A stretch of 64,000 bases of DNA from contig JAAWWF010000008.1 of the NCBI GenBank assembly GCA_021404565.1, positions 124,001-188,000 of the forward strand, in the 5' to 3' direction. The stretch is from Roseivirga sp. Lineage in GTDB: Bacteria; Bacteroidota; Bacteroidia; Cytophagales; Cyclobacteriaceae. Shown piece by piece: positions 17,555-28,031 of the stretch; within the stretch, counting starts at the first letter, position 1, and each line of letters opens with the position of its first letter. The translations under genes were made by a program, and so were the position numbers. The notes below the pieces were generated by a model. It ran no database searches. It was not told where the DNA came from and worked only from the letters and a program-made list of their open reading frames with translations.

Positions 17555-20146
17555 CTATTCACTTCTCAGGCTTTCAGTTATATTGACATTGGCTGATTTG
17601 GCTGTTTGAGTCATAATGGTAACCCAGGCCACCAACAGCATGAGCGCCCCCGCGATAATGAAGAACCCTGGTTCCAGGTCGATTCTGTAAGCAAAACCAT
17701 CCAACCAGTTTTTCATCAGATAATGCCCAATGGGTAAGCCAATGAGAAGGGCAAGAAAAATCAGACCTATGAAGCTGCCGGATAGCAACCGCACAATTCC
17801 AAAGCTATTGGAGCCCAGAACTTTCCTGATGGCGATTTCCTTAAACCTCCTTTGAGTGCTAAATGCTGTAAGGGCCAAAAGACCCAGGCAGGATATGGAA
17901 ATGGCGATGGCAGAAAAGTACTTCGACAGGGTAGCAGTTCTTTCCTCTTCCAGGTAAAGTTGTTGATACTTGTCATCGATGAATTTGAACTCGAACGGAT
18001 AGCCAGGATTAAACTCACTATAAAGTGCCTCAATTTGCTGAATAGTCTCGATTTGGCGTCCAGCTTGAATTTTCGCAACAAAGTATTCACCACTGTCATT
18101 CAACCTAAAGAAGAAGGGCCCTATTTTGTCATGGAAGCCTTTGGAGTGGAAGTCTTTTACGATGCCTATGATCTCTCTGCCATCGAATTGTTCTCCAATG
18201 GTATTTTCAAAACCAAATAGATTTGCAGCAAACTGGTTGATCACAGTGGTTTTATCATCTGTAGCAAATTCCCTCGAAAAGAACCGTCCTTCAATTAATT
18301 CGATACCCAACACCTTTTCGATGTCATACCCACCTTCGATAATATTAAATTTCGTGTTTCTTTGTTCCGGGATTTGTCCCTTCCATCGGAAACCACTACT
18401 GCTACTGACATCACCTGGAAGTTCACCCCATAGGTGGGAAATATTGACTATGCCACTCAACTTTCTGATTTCTGCCAGGAAGGGCTCCGGATTTTCCTGA
18501 CGCAGCTTGCCTTCCATCGTAAAGGAAATGACATGTTCGGTGTCATATCCCAGGTTGGAAACCTTGATGAAGTTCATCTGTCGGTAAATGACCACGACTG
18601 TAATGATGAGTATTACCGAGATGGCAAACTGAAAGACAACCAGGCCTTTTCGCAGCAAGAGGCCTCCTGATTTTGATTGAAGCTTTCCCTTCAGGGCCAG
18701 AATAGGTTTAAACCCTGACAAGTAGAGGCCAGGATATATTCCCGAGATTAAGCCGGTTGCGAGTGTGACAATCAAGGTGGTAATGACTATGGAAGAAGCC
18801 TGCCCGATGGAGAGAGATTTTCCGGTAATGGTATTGAATTGCGGCAGCAAAAGGAGCACAATACCTACGGCCAGAAGAAGAGCAATGAAAGAGATAAACA
18901 AACTCTCACTGAAATACTGATAAATCAGGTTTCTACGGTCGGCACCGATGGCTTTTTTGACCCCTATTTCTTTGACTCTTCGTGAAGCCTGGGCTGTGGA
19001 CAAGTTCATATAATTGATGCAGGCAATTATGAGAATAGAAATCGCAATGAGCGTGAAGATTCGGACATAGACCATTCGGCCAGCCACCGGTACGCCATTT
19101 TCGAACTTCCCATAGAGGTACTTGTCTGAATACTTTTGAGCAATCAACGTTTGAGGCCCTCCTTTGAGCTTGTTTAAAAGGCCCTCAATTTTGGTGTTGA
19201 ATTCATCCAGATCAACTCCTTCTTGTAGCACCAGGTGTGTCTGAGGTCCACCATTATACCAGTTGTAAAGATTTGTTCTCCAGACACTTAAGAAATGATC
19301 TATATTTATTAAGATGTCAAAGTTTACCGTAGATCGGGGGTTTGGTTTAAAGACACCACTGACTACATATGGGCCCTTGTAATATTGACCAGTAAAATTC
19401 ACAGTTTGGCCAATCGCTTTTTGTGGGTCACTAAAGAGACTATTCGCTAGCTGAAGAGAAATCACCACATTTTCATTATTCAAGGCACCTGTTTTACTTC
19501 CCGCAACGAAGTCACAACCGATCACATCAAAATAGCCATCACTAACAAAAAGAGGCACAGCCCTCAGGTCATTACCGTCAAATGAAATGACGCCTTTGTA
19601 ATAGGGCTCATCATAAATCGAGATTGCTTTTTTGACTTCCGGCAATTCTTCTCCGATGGCTTTTACTAATGGAAATGGTGTGTGTTCACGCGTATGAATG
19701 CCATCGGAAAGTTCAGAATTTACATATAGTTGATAGTGTCTGTCGCTATCTTTCTCTTTGAATTGACCCATTTGCATTTCGTCATTGACCCAGAGGTAAA
19801 TGAGGAGTGCACTGGCCAGGCCGGTGGCCAGGCCGAATAGGTTTATTAAGAAAGTGCTCTTATAACGCTTAAAACTTCGGAAGGAGATAAGAAGGTTGTG
19901 TTTAAACATAGCGGTTTGATTTGTGTAGGGCGACCGTTTTCTTTTTAAGGCAAAAGGCCTGAGATAGTTCAGTACCTGAAACCAATAGTTCCATCTGGCC
20001 CTCAGCTGTGAGTGATGATAGACGGTTTGATGAAATTTCTCATCCAGGTCGCCCAGTACTTCTTCTGCAAGATCATCTTTTAAGAACCAGAGCAGTATAC
20101 GTTTTGCCAGCCGGGGAGGGGTGATATGGTTATCAGCATTTTTCAT
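17555..20146 (-). CDS. Permease 6: duplicated FtsX/MacB-type orphan permease
   Basis: 863 residues, the shortest copy and the only one that starts at ATG (20144-20146), overlapping the stop of permease 5 by 4 bp (ATGA). Prefix domain, eight helices and two extracytoplasmic domains as in the other copies. The first coupling motif is KEIGVKKAIGA; the second is KEIAIRKVLGS, preceded by LTAFSTQRRF, a form shared only with permease 5. Together with ATGLASALLIYLWVNDE in the first helix this makes permeases 5 and 6 a subgroup. No ATP-binding motif is present anywhere in the protein. Confidence 0.9.
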   Translation of the reverse strand: MKNADNHITPPRLAKRILLWFLKDDLAEEVLGDLDEKFHQTVYHHSQLRARWNYWFQVLNYLRPFALKRKRSPYTNQTAMFKHNLLISFRSFKRYKSTFLINLFGLATGLASALLIYLWVNDEMQMGQFKEKDSDRHYQLYVNSELSDGIHTREHTPFPLVKAIGEELPEVKKAISIYDEPYYKGVISFDGNDLRAVPLFVSDGYFDVIGCDFVAGSKTGALNNENVVISLQLANSLFSDPQKAIGQTVNFTGQYYKGPYVVSGVFKPNPRSTVNFDILINIDHFLSVWRTNLYNWYNGGPQTHLVLQEGVDLDEFNTKIEGLLNKLKGGPQTLIAQKYSDKYLYGKFENGVPVAGRMVYVRIFTLIAISILIIACINYMNLSTAQASRRVKEIGVKKAIGADRRNLIYQYFSESLFISFIALLLAVGIVLLLLPQFNTITGKSLSIGQASSIVITTLIVTLATGLISGIYPGLYLSGFKPILALKGKLQSKSGGLLLRKGLVVFQFAISVILIITVVVIYRQMNFIKVSNLGYDTEHVISFTMEGKLRQENPEPFLAEIRKLSGIVNISHLWGELPGDVSSSSGFRWKGQIPEQRNTKFNIIEGGYDIEKVLGIELIEGRFFSREFATDDKTTVINQFAANLFGFENTIGEQFDGREIIGIVKDFHSKGFHDKIGPFFFRLNDSGEYFVAKIQAGRQIETIQQIEALYSEFNPGYPFEFKFIDDKYQQLYLEEERTATLSKYFSAIAISISCLGLLALTAFSTQRRFKEIAIRKVLGSNSFGIVRLLSGSFIGLIFLALLIGLPIGHYLMKNWLDGFAYRIDLEPGFFIIAGALMLLVAWVTIMTQTAKSANVNITESLRSE

Positions 20147-22767
20147 TCACCTCTCAGGCTTTCTGTTACATTAACCCTGGCTGATTTGGCCGTCTGTGTC
20201 ATAATAGTTAGCCAGGCCACAAGCAACATGAGTAACCCCGCCACAACAAAATACAAGGGATCGAGGCTGATGCGGTAGGCAAAATTATCGAGCCAGTTTC
20301 TTACCAGGTAGTAGCTTATTGGCAAGGCGATTACGATAGCCAATGATACCAGGAAGATGAATTCAAGAGATAGCAACCTGACAATTCCAAGGCTACTCGA
20401 CCCCAGTACTTTTCTGATGGCTATTTCCTTAAACCTTCGTTGTGTGCTAAAAGCCGTCAGGGCCAGCAGCCCAAGACAGGATATGGCTATGGCTATTCCG
20501 GCAAAGTATCTGGAAAGCATGGTGATCCGCTCTTCAGAGGCATAAAGTGCCTGATAATCTTCATCTAAGAACCGGTACTCAAATGGATAACCCTCGTTTA
20601 AGCGTTCATGCAATGCTTCAATCTGACGAATGGTTTCCGCTTGCGTACCAGCCTGAATCTTTACAATAAACTTGTTACCCTTGTCGCTTAGTGAAAAAAT
20701 GAAAGGTTTCACCTCTTCCTGCAAGGATTGAAAATGGAAGTTTTTTACTACACCTATCACTTCTTTCGTTCTGGCCCGCGGGTTAAAGTTGCCGATCTTC
20801 TGACCGACCGGTTCTTTCAGACGGGTCATCGCTACGGCAGTCTCATTAAAAATATAGGCGTCCCGGTCGGTGGGAAAATCTGTGGAAAAATCACGACCTT
20901 CTTTAAGGCTAATACCGAGTAATTCAATCAGGTCATATCCTCCGCGAATCTGATAGAACCTCAGGCTTTTGTCTTCCTTACTCATGCCTTCCCACTTATA
21001 GCCCTGCGAAAAACTAACCTGACCCGGCAGGTCGCCACTCATATGTGACGCAAGCGTCACTCCCGGAATACTTCTGATCTCTGAAAAGAAAGCCTCACTG
21101 TCATTTATGAGCTTGCCTTCTTTTGGAAAGGTGATGATATGATCTTTGTTATAGCCCAGGTTGATCGTTTGGATGAATTCTACCTGTTTATAAATCACGA
21201 TCACTGAAGCGATCAGTACCACCGATATGGCAAACTGAAAGACGACAAGGCCTTTTCGGAGCCAAAGTCCTCTGGTGTCATCCTTGAGCTTTCCTTTCAA
21301 AGCCAGCACTGGTTTAAAACCTGAAAGACGGAGGGCCGGGTAGATACCAGAAATCAGACCTGTCAGGGTGGTGATCAGGAGCACAGCTAATATCATGTCC
21401 TTGCTGAGGTTCAGACTGAGTTGTTTTCCGGTAAGATGATTGAACTCAGGGAGCAAAATAACGACCAGCACCAGGGCTATGATGAGTGAGAGGAAAGCCA
21501 TAAACAGTGATTCTCCGAAAAACTGTAAAATGAGAGATTTGCGTCCGGCACCAATGGCCTTTTTAATTCCGATTTCCTTAATCCTTCTGGATGCCTTAGC
21601 GGTCGAGAAGTTCATATAGTTGATGCAGGCAATGGTCAGGACAAAAAGCGCGATGATGGAAAAAAGTCTTACATAGATAATTTTGCCCGCCACCGGTAAT
21701 CCTTCCTCGTAATTGCCATAGAGGTACTTTTCAGGATAAGGCTGAGCATATAAGATATCGTTCCAGTTCTCGGCTATGGTCTTCAAAAAGCCTTTGATCT
21801 TGATATTGAACTGATCAAGATCGACTCCTTCTTTTAAGACCAGATGTGCCTGGGTACCACTGTTATACCATTGCATTAAATCTTTTTGCCTGAAGAGTTC
21901 GTAGCTAAGCAGAATGTCGTAGGGGGTGGAGGAATTGAGTGCGGCTCTGAATATACCAGAAACTATGTAAGAGCCGCCATAGCCCTCGTCTTTTAACTTT
22001 ACAAGCTTGCCCATGGCCTTGTCTGTAGATTGGAATAAACTCAGGGCCAGCCTTTCAGAAATAACAATCTCGCTCTTGTCTGATAGTACTTTATGCTTGT
22101 TGCCGTGAATGAAGTCTCCGGGAAAAACGTTGAAATAATCCTTACTCACAAATTGATATTTAGCCCTGGAATCATTGTCTCCGGCCGAAAGAACCCCCTT
22201 GTAATTTTGATGTGCTTTGACCGGAAAACTATAATCTATTTCAGGGATCTCTTTGGCAAGCCTTTCAAATAAGGGGTTAGGTGTTGCTCCGTTGGTATTG
22301 GTGTGGTAGGTGCCCGAGGTAGGGTAGGTATGTATGATCTGTACATGCCGCTCACTGTCCGGCTCATTGAACCTGTCAGTGTTCAGTTCATCATTTACCC
22401 ACAGGTAAATCAAAAGGGCACTCGCCAGGCCGGTGGCCAATCCGAGAAGGTTGATAAGGAAGGTAGCTTTGAATCGCTTGAAACTTCGAAACGAAATGAG
22501 AATGTTGTGCTTGAACATGGCGATTATGTTTTGAATTCCGGGGCTTTGGTTTGACCGATTTCGTTTTAAGGCGAAAGGCCTGATATATCTCAAAACCTGG
22601 TACCAATAGTTGGCTTTAGCCCTGGCAATTGATTTTTTGTCGATGGTTGAATAGAATTTCTCATTCAAATCCCCCAGCACCTCTTCAGCCAGGTCTTCTC
22701 TGAGAAACCAAAGTAAAAAGCGCTCTGCCAGCCGGGGAGGGTTGATATGGTTTTTACTCTCATTCAC
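20143..22767 (-). CDS. Permease 5: duplicated FtsX/MacB-type orphan permease
   Basis: 874 residues, GTG start (22765-22767) embedded in the Ser-Glu-stop codons of permease 4, giving an 8-bp overlap. Same architecture as its neighbours; the coupling motifs are KEIGIKKAIGA and KEIAIRKVLGS. It pairs with permease 6 by sequence in the membrane helices and in the LTAFSTQRRF block. It ends LRGE rather than LRSE: the Ser codon is changed to Gly, and at this junction the next gene uses ATG instead of the GTG that the AGTGA form would offer. Confidence 0.9.
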   Translation of the reverse strand: MNESKNHINPPRLAERFLLWFLREDLAEEVLGDLNEKFYSTIDKKSIARAKANYWYQVLRYIRPFALKRNRSNQSPGIQNIIAMFKHNILISFRSFKRFKATFLINLLGLATGLASALLIYLWVNDELNTDRFNEPDSERHVQIIHTYPTSGTYHTNTNGATPNPLFERLAKEIPEIDYSFPVKAHQNYKGVLSAGDNDSRAKYQFVSKDYFNVFPGDFIHGNKHKVLSDKSEIVISERLALSLFQSTDKAMGKLVKLKDEGYGGSYIVSGIFRAALNSSTPYDILLSYELFRQKDLMQWYNSGTQAHLVLKEGVDLDQFNIKIKGFLKTIAENWNDILYAQPYPEKYLYGNYEEGLPVAGKIIYVRLFSIIALFVLTIACINYMNFSTAKASRRIKEIGIKKAIGAGRKSLILQFFGESLFMAFLSLIIALVLVVILLPEFNHLTGKQLSLNLSKDMILAVLLITTLTGLISGIYPALRLSGFKPVLALKGKLKDDTRGLWLRKGLVVFQFAISVVLIASVIVIYKQVEFIQTINLGYNKDHIITFPKEGKLINDSEAFFSEIRSIPGVTLASHMSGDLPGQVSFSQGYKWEGMSKEDKSLRFYQIRGGYDLIELLGISLKEGRDFSTDFPTDRDAYIFNETAVAMTRLKEPVGQKIGNFNPRARTKEVIGVVKNFHFQSLQEEVKPFIFSLSDKGNKFIVKIQAGTQAETIRQIEALHERLNEGYPFEYRFLDEDYQALYASEERITMLSRYFAGIAIAISCLGLLALTAFSTQRRFKEIAIRKVLGSSSLGIVRLLSLEFIFLVSLAIVIALPISYYLVRNWLDNFAYRISLDPLYFVVAGLLMLLVAWLTIMTQTAKSARVNVTESLRGE

Positions 22768-25375
22768 TTCTCAGTGCATCCACAGGATTGGCATTAGCGG
22801 CTTTCATTGTCTGCAAGCCTACCGCCAGCCAGGCAATGCCTATGGTAAGGATAGCAACGAACAGAAATTGCGAGATGCCGAGATCAATGCCATAAGCGAA
22901 ATTCTGGATCCACTCTTTTGCAACGAAGTAGCTGATGGGCAGACCAATCATGAGTGCGACCAGGATCATGCGGGTGAAATCGGAAGAGAGTAGGTAGACA
23001 ATGCGCCAGCTACCTGAGCCCAGCACCTTTCTGATGCCGACCTCTTTAGAGCGTTTCTCTGCCGTAAAGGCGGTGAGCCCCAGCAAACCAAGGCAGGAAA
23101 TGACAATGGCGATGCCTGCAAAGTACCTGGCAAGGGCTGAAATACTTTGCTCCTGACGGTACATATTGTCATAATCAGCGTCAATGAAGGTGAAATCAAA
23201 GGGCACTCCGTCTAAGTGAGCGTCATAAACTTCTTCAATGGCGGCCATGGTCTCAGAAATGTTTTCTGGTCGTAAGCGAATAAGGGTGTACTCCAACTCC
23301 TTACCAAGCTGTATATATAGGGGAGCTATGTTCTTATACATCGACTGGAAATGGAAGTCTTTGACCACCCCGATCACCTCTGATTGCTCGCCTTGAATCT
23401 GTACGGTTTTACCAATGGGATCTTTGAGGCCCATGGCCTTAATGGCGGCTTCATTGAAGATAATTTTGCTTCTGCCACCTATATCACGTCCTGTCTCATA
23501 ACTGCGACCGGCCGCCATTTCGATGTTCATGGTTTCCAAAAAGTCGTAACCTACATTGAGGATTTCGAAATAAGTGCGCGAGCCGGCTTCCTTTCCCGAC
23601 CATGAAACATTACTTGTTCCCCCATGCTCACCGGTAGCATCATCCACTGCTCCGGCAGCGTTGACAATACCCGGAATAGCCTTCAGCTCCTGGATAAAAG
23701 CCCTGAAGCCGGGGTCTTCAGTGGTTACATAGTCGAAGCGAAGGAGGTTGTCTTTGTTATAGCCCAGGTTTTTCGATTGGATGTAGTCAATCTGCTGTGA
23801 CACGACCATAACAGCGGTGATCAACACGGCTGAGATGGCAAACTGGAAAATCACGAGGCCCTTTCTGAGCCAGGTGTCTCCAAAGGTTTGCTTTAGTTTT
23901 CCCTTAAGCATGGCAATGGGATGTAGCCCCGATAAGTAGAGTGCCGGATAGCTGCCCGATAACAGGCCGGTAATGATGGTAATTACAAGGGCACCAATTA
24001 CCAGTGTGGGGTCCAGTGTGAAAACCAGCTGCTTACCGGTAATTTCATTGAACTGAGCCAGAAATAGATTGGTGATGACCAAGGCCACCAGGAGCCCGGT
24101 AAAAGATAAGAGTAGAGATTCACTGAGATATTGAGAAGCGAGTGTTTTTCGTCCTGCGCCTATCGCCTTTTTAACCCCGATTTCCTTCATACGGTTACTG
24201 GCCTTGGCCGTGGTGAGGTTCATAAAGTTGATACAGGCAATGATGAGGATAAAGAGTGCTACCAGGCTGAAGAGTCGTACATACACGATACGACCTCCTG
24301 CCTGTTGAGCATTAACAAAGGTGCCATATAGATAGCGATCCCCGAAGTTTTGAACGCTGAGGGTATTCTTCTCCCCATCGTTTTTTGTTTTTAAATAGTT
24401 TTCAATTTTGCTGTTGAATGCGGCAATGTCGGTGCCTTCTTTTAGCAGCAGGAAAGTACGGTCGTTATTGCTCTCCCAACCTGCATAGTCACTGTTTCGC
24501 TCCACCAGCAGCTCTTCTGAGAAAAGAAGCTCAAACTGTTTTGAAGAATGGGTAGGAGGCGCCTCAAAAACTCCTGTAATGAGATAGTTTCCAGACATGT
24601 CATACTGATCCCAGTGAATGGTTTGCCCTACGACATCCGCACCTTCTTCAAAAAGCCTGGCTGCCAGTTGGTCAGAGATCAGTACCGATTTAGTGTCAGG
24701 GATTGGGTTGTTGGGGTTTCCCTGAAGGAGCTGAAAAGAAAAGATTTTAAAGAAATCAGGATCTATCTGATTGTCTTTGGCCTTAAACTTTGTTTCTCCA
24801 AAGCTTACCACACCCGGAGTATCGGCCCAGTCATCATTGAGAGATACAGAGGATTCCACTTCGGGAAACTCTTCTTTGAGAGAGGAAGCCAGCAATCTTG
24901 GCGTATTGGTCATGGTCTGAACTGAGCTACCCCAGCGATTGTGCTGCAGTACCTGGTAGATGCGATCTCCTTTTTCATGAAAGCGATCGATTTTCATTTC
25001 GTCCATTACCCAGAGGTAAATGAGCAGGGTGCAGGCCAAACCACTGGCAAGGCCCGTCAGATTAATGAAGAAGGTGCTTTTGAAGCGCATAAAGCTTCTA
25101 TAGCTGATGAGTAAGTTGTGTTTGAGCATTGTGAGAAAGTTTGACCAATTTTTGTTAGTTGTACTGAAAGCTCTGAGCGCAAAGGGTCGCAGATAATTGA
25201 ATACCTGAAACCAGTAGTTGCGCTTTGCTTTTCCCGGTGATTTGTTTTTAAGCTGACTGTAAAACTTTTCATCCAGATCGCCCAATACCTCTTCTGCCAG
25301 GTCTTTTTTAAGAAACCAAAGCAGAAAGCGCTCTGCGAGCCTGGGCGGGGTGATATGTTTGTCTTTTCGTTTCAA
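22760..25375 (-). CDS. Permease 4: duplicated FtsX/MacB-type orphan permease
   Basis: 871 residues. The only start that keeps the conserved prefix domain (HITPPRLAERFLLWFLKKD) is TTG at 25373-25375; the gap to permease 3 is 22 bp, the widest between permeases. An ATG in that gap opens only a four-codon frame. Coupling motifs are KEIGVKKAIGA and KEVGIRKVLGS. By sequence it belongs with permeases 7 and 8 (LTAFTAEKRSKE block, ANPVD near the end), although it is separated from them by permeases 5 and 6; its prefix region (EKFYSQL, NYWFQVFNYLRPFA) is closest to permease 8. Confidence 0.9.
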   Translation of the reverse strand: MKRKDKHITPPRLAERFLLWFLKKDLAEEVLGDLDEKFYSQLKNKSPGKAKRNYWFQVFNYLRPFALRAFSTTNKNWSNFLTMLKHNLLISYRSFMRFKSTFFINLTGLASGLACTLLIYLWVMDEMKIDRFHEKGDRIYQVLQHNRWGSSVQTMTNTPRLLASSLKEEFPEVESSVSLNDDWADTPGVVSFGETKFKAKDNQIDPDFFKIFSFQLLQGNPNNPIPDTKSVLISDQLAARLFEEGADVVGQTIHWDQYDMSGNYLITGVFEAPPTHSSKQFELLFSEELLVERNSDYAGWESNNDRTFLLLKEGTDIAAFNSKIENYLKTKNDGEKNTLSVQNFGDRYLYGTFVNAQQAGGRIVYVRLFSLVALFILIIACINFMNLTTAKASNRMKEIGVKKAIGAGRKTLASQYLSESLLLSFTGLLVALVITNLFLAQFNEITGKQLVFTLDPTLVIGALVITIITGLLSGSYPALYLSGLHPIAMLKGKLKQTFGDTWLRKGLVIFQFAISAVLITAVMVVSQQIDYIQSKNLGYNKDNLLRFDYVTTEDPGFRAFIQELKAIPGIVNAAGAVDDATGEHGGTSNVSWSGKEAGSRTYFEILNVGYDFLETMNIEMAAGRSYETGRDIGGRSKIIFNEAAIKAMGLKDPIGKTVQIQGEQSEVIGVVKDFHFQSMYKNIAPLYIQLGKELEYTLIRLRPENISETMAAIEEVYDAHLDGVPFDFTFIDADYDNMYRQEQSISALARYFAGIAIVISCLGLLGLTAFTAEKRSKEVGIRKVLGSGSWRIVYLLSSDFTRMILVALMIGLPISYFVAKEWIQNFAYGIDLGISQFLFVAILTIGIAWLAVGLQTMKAANANPVDALRSE

Positions 25376-25397
25376 TTTTCAGCCATTTGTTTAGGGA

Positions 25398-28031
25398 TTA
25401 TTCGCTTCTAAGTGCCTTTACCGGGTTGGCCACAGATGCCTTGACAGCCTGGAAGCTCACTGTGATGATGGTGACCAGCAAAGCTCCGATAGCTGCCAGG
25501 GCGAAAGTCCACCAATACAGCTTAGTGCGCACCTCATAAGTTTCCAACCAGCCATCGAGCACGCTATAGGCAATGGGGATGGAGATGAGACAGGAGATGA
25601 GCACCAACAGTGTGAAGTCTTTGGACAGGAGTTTCCAGAGACTGGTGACGCTGGCTCCCAGAACCTTACGAATGCCAATTTCCTTGGTGCGCTGCTCCGC
25701 TACATAAGAGGCAAGCCCGAAAAGGCCAAGGCAACTGATAAAGATGGCCAGCAGGGTGAAGAAACCTGCCAGGCCGCCAATGCGCTGTTCGGCTTCGAAT
25801 TTGGCCATATAGTCATCATCGGCAAACTTAAAGTTGAAGGGAGCTTCAGGCAGTATCGTATTGAAGACCTCCTGGATTTCAGGCAGTGCCTGGCTTGCAG
25901 ACAGGTCGGGATTGACCCGGATATACATCCAGGAGGTAAACTCCTGATCGAGAAACATCACGGACTGATCGGTTTGCTGAAAAGGAGAACCTTTGATCAT
26001 GTCTTCTACCACACCTATAATGGTGTAGTTTCGCGGATCTGTCCAGCCTGGAGCATAGCGCACCACGGTACCTACCGGGTTTTCCAGCTTCATGGCTTCC
26101 ATGGCGGAGCGGTTGATCAATATGGCATTCTTATCTGTTTCAAACTCTTCTGAGAAGTCACGGCCGGCTATGAACTCCAGGCCCACAGCGTCACCATAAC
26201 CATGAGATATGGTGATGGTGTTGAATGAACTGGTAAAGCCAGGGTCCATACCCTCCCAGGTAAAACCTCCGTTCCAGCCCAGGGTACTGATTACAGGGTA
26301 ATTGGACATACCTACCGCTTTGACTACACCGGTATTCATCAGCTCAGTGCGAAGAAGCTTTCTGTTTTTACCATAGTTGGGTGAGGCCGGTCTGAGTGAA
26401 ATCATGCCTTCCGGTGAATAACCAATGGGCCGGTCTTTTGCTTCCTGAATCTGATTATTGACTGTAATCGTGCCAATAATGAGGGCCACCGAGATAGTGA
26501 ACTGAAAAACGACAAGCACTTTTCTGGGGAGTGCTGCGTACTTGCCGGCTGCAAGAGTGCCTCTGAGGGCCTTGATGGGTTTGAATGACGAGAGGTAAGC
26601 GGCAGGGTAGGAGCCTGCAATAATGGCGGTGAACAGGACGAAGCCTATGGAAAGAAGCCAGAATTCTGTAAGAGCCCAGGGGGCATCCATCCTTTTTCCG
26701 GAGGTTTCATTAAACCAGGGGAGTAGAGCCCAAAGCAAGCCAAGAGAGAGCACAAATGCCAGCAAGGTGTAGAGCATTGACTCCATATAGAATTGGGAGA
26801 TCAGTTGTTTTCTGATAGAACCAAGAGTTTTTCTGATGCCCACCTCTTTTGCCCTTTTTTCCGATCGGGCAGTGCTCAGGTTCATAAAGTTGATACAAGC
26901 CAATACCAGAACGCACAGGCCAATGATGGCGTAAAGCCAGATAAACTTATAGGCCTGGCTTACGACCACTTCATCTTTTCGGAACTCTGTTTTGTGCCAT
27001 TCAGTCATTGGGTGGACGATAAATCGCGAATCACGATCATCGGCCCTCTCACCTAGACGCTCCCTGATGGTATTATTTACTAATGTGCTTAGTTGAGCCA
27101 GGTCTGCGTTTTCCTGCATTTTGGCATAGATATAGATATTGTAGTTGTTCCAAACATTGAGTGAGCCCTCATTTCCGCCAAAAAGTCTTAAAAGTGGTGC
27201 AAAGAAGTCTTTCTCCTTAAAGGTGGAGTTGCCCGGCAGGTCTTCGTAAACGGCCACTACTTCCAGCTCACGACCTGCGTTCATTTTAACCAGCTTGCCG
27301 GTAGGGTCTGTTTCACCAAAAAGTCCGTAAGCAGCCGATTCGGATAGCATGATGGTGTTCAGGTCTTTCAGGCCATCGATCTGACCATATTTGAGCTTAA
27401 GGCCTAACAGATCAGGCCCTGGAGCTTCAATAAAGTGCCCTTCGAAGGTGAACCTGTTTTCACCCGCTCCCAGGACCCGACTTTGCGACCGTGACCGGAT
27501 CATGCTGAGGTCACTTAGGCGTTCGGGGAATTTCTCTTTGAGCAGGGCACCGATGCCAGTGGCAAGAAAGGGGCTGGTGAAACGCTCAGTACCATCATTT
27601 TCCTGTCGGAATATCTGTACTATCTGGTCGTAATTGTCATGATACTTGTTAAAAGCAAGCTCATCATTGACCCAGAGGCCAATCAACATGGCGACTACCA
27701 TACCCATGGCAAGTCCCCCGATATTGATCAAAGAATAGCCCTTGTTACGGAGCATTTGTCTGTAACTGATTTTGAAATTGTGTTTGACCATTGTGATATT
27801 GTTAAGCTTTGATTTAAATGTTTTTATGGCGAAAGGCCGCAGGTAGTGAATGACCTGATACCAGTAATTGCGTTTTGCTTTTTTGAGGGACTGCTTTTCA
27901 CAGGTTTGGAAGAATTTCTCATCCAGGTCACCCAGCACCTCTTCTACCAGGTCATCGTGTAAAAACCATAGCAGTAGTCTTTCGGCTGAGGCCGGAGGTT
28001 TGTGGTCGATATGGTGGTTGAGCTTACTCAC
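25398..28031 (-). CDS. Permease 3: duplicated FtsX/MacB-type orphan permease
   Basis: 877 residues, GTG start (28029-28031) inside the Ser-Glu-stop codons of permease 2 (8-bp overlap). With permease 2 it forms a distinct subgroup: INIGGLAMGMVVAMLIGLWVNDEL in helix 1 (written here in part), KEVGIRKTLGS and KEIGIRKVLGA as coupling motifs, and ASYVAEQRTKE before the second one. The prefix domain starts with a His/Asp-rich HHIDHKPP rather than HITPP. Eight helices and two large outer domains are otherwise conserved. Function and substrate unknown. Confidence 0.9.
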   Translation of the reverse strand: MSKLNHHIDHKPPASAERLLLWFLHDDLVEEVLGDLDEKFFQTCEKQSLKKAKRNYWYQVIHYLRPFAIKTFKSKLNNITMVKHNFKISYRQMLRNKGYSLINIGGLAMGMVVAMLIGLWVNDELAFNKYHDNYDQIVQIFRQENDGTERFTSPFLATGIGALLKEKFPERLSDLSMIRSRSQSRVLGAGENRFTFEGHFIEAPGPDLLGLKLKYGQIDGLKDLNTIMLSESAAYGLFGETDPTGKLVKMNAGRELEVVAVYEDLPGNSTFKEKDFFAPLLRLFGGNEGSLNVWNNYNIYIYAKMQENADLAQLSTLVNNTIRERLGERADDRDSRFIVHPMTEWHKTEFRKDEVVVSQAYKFIWLYAIIGLCVLVLACINFMNLSTARSEKRAKEVGIRKTLGSIRKQLISQFYMESMLYTLLAFVLSLGLLWALLPWFNETSGKRMDAPWALTEFWLLSIGFVLFTAIIAGSYPAAYLSSFKPIKALRGTLAAGKYAALPRKVLVVFQFTISVALIIGTITVNNQIQEAKDRPIGYSPEGMISLRPASPNYGKNRKLLRTELMNTGVVKAVGMSNYPVISTLGWNGGFTWEGMDPGFTSSFNTITISHGYGDAVGLEFIAGRDFSEEFETDKNAILINRSAMEAMKLENPVGTVVRYAPGWTDPRNYTIIGVVEDMIKGSPFQQTDQSVMFLDQEFTSWMYIRVNPDLSASQALPEIQEVFNTILPEAPFNFKFADDDYMAKFEAEQRIGGLAGFFTLLAIFISCLGLFGLASYVAEQRTKEIGIRKVLGASVTSLWKLLSKDFTLLVLISCLISIPIAYSVLDGWLETYEVRTKLYWWTFALAAIGALLVTIITVSFQAVKASVANPVKALRSE

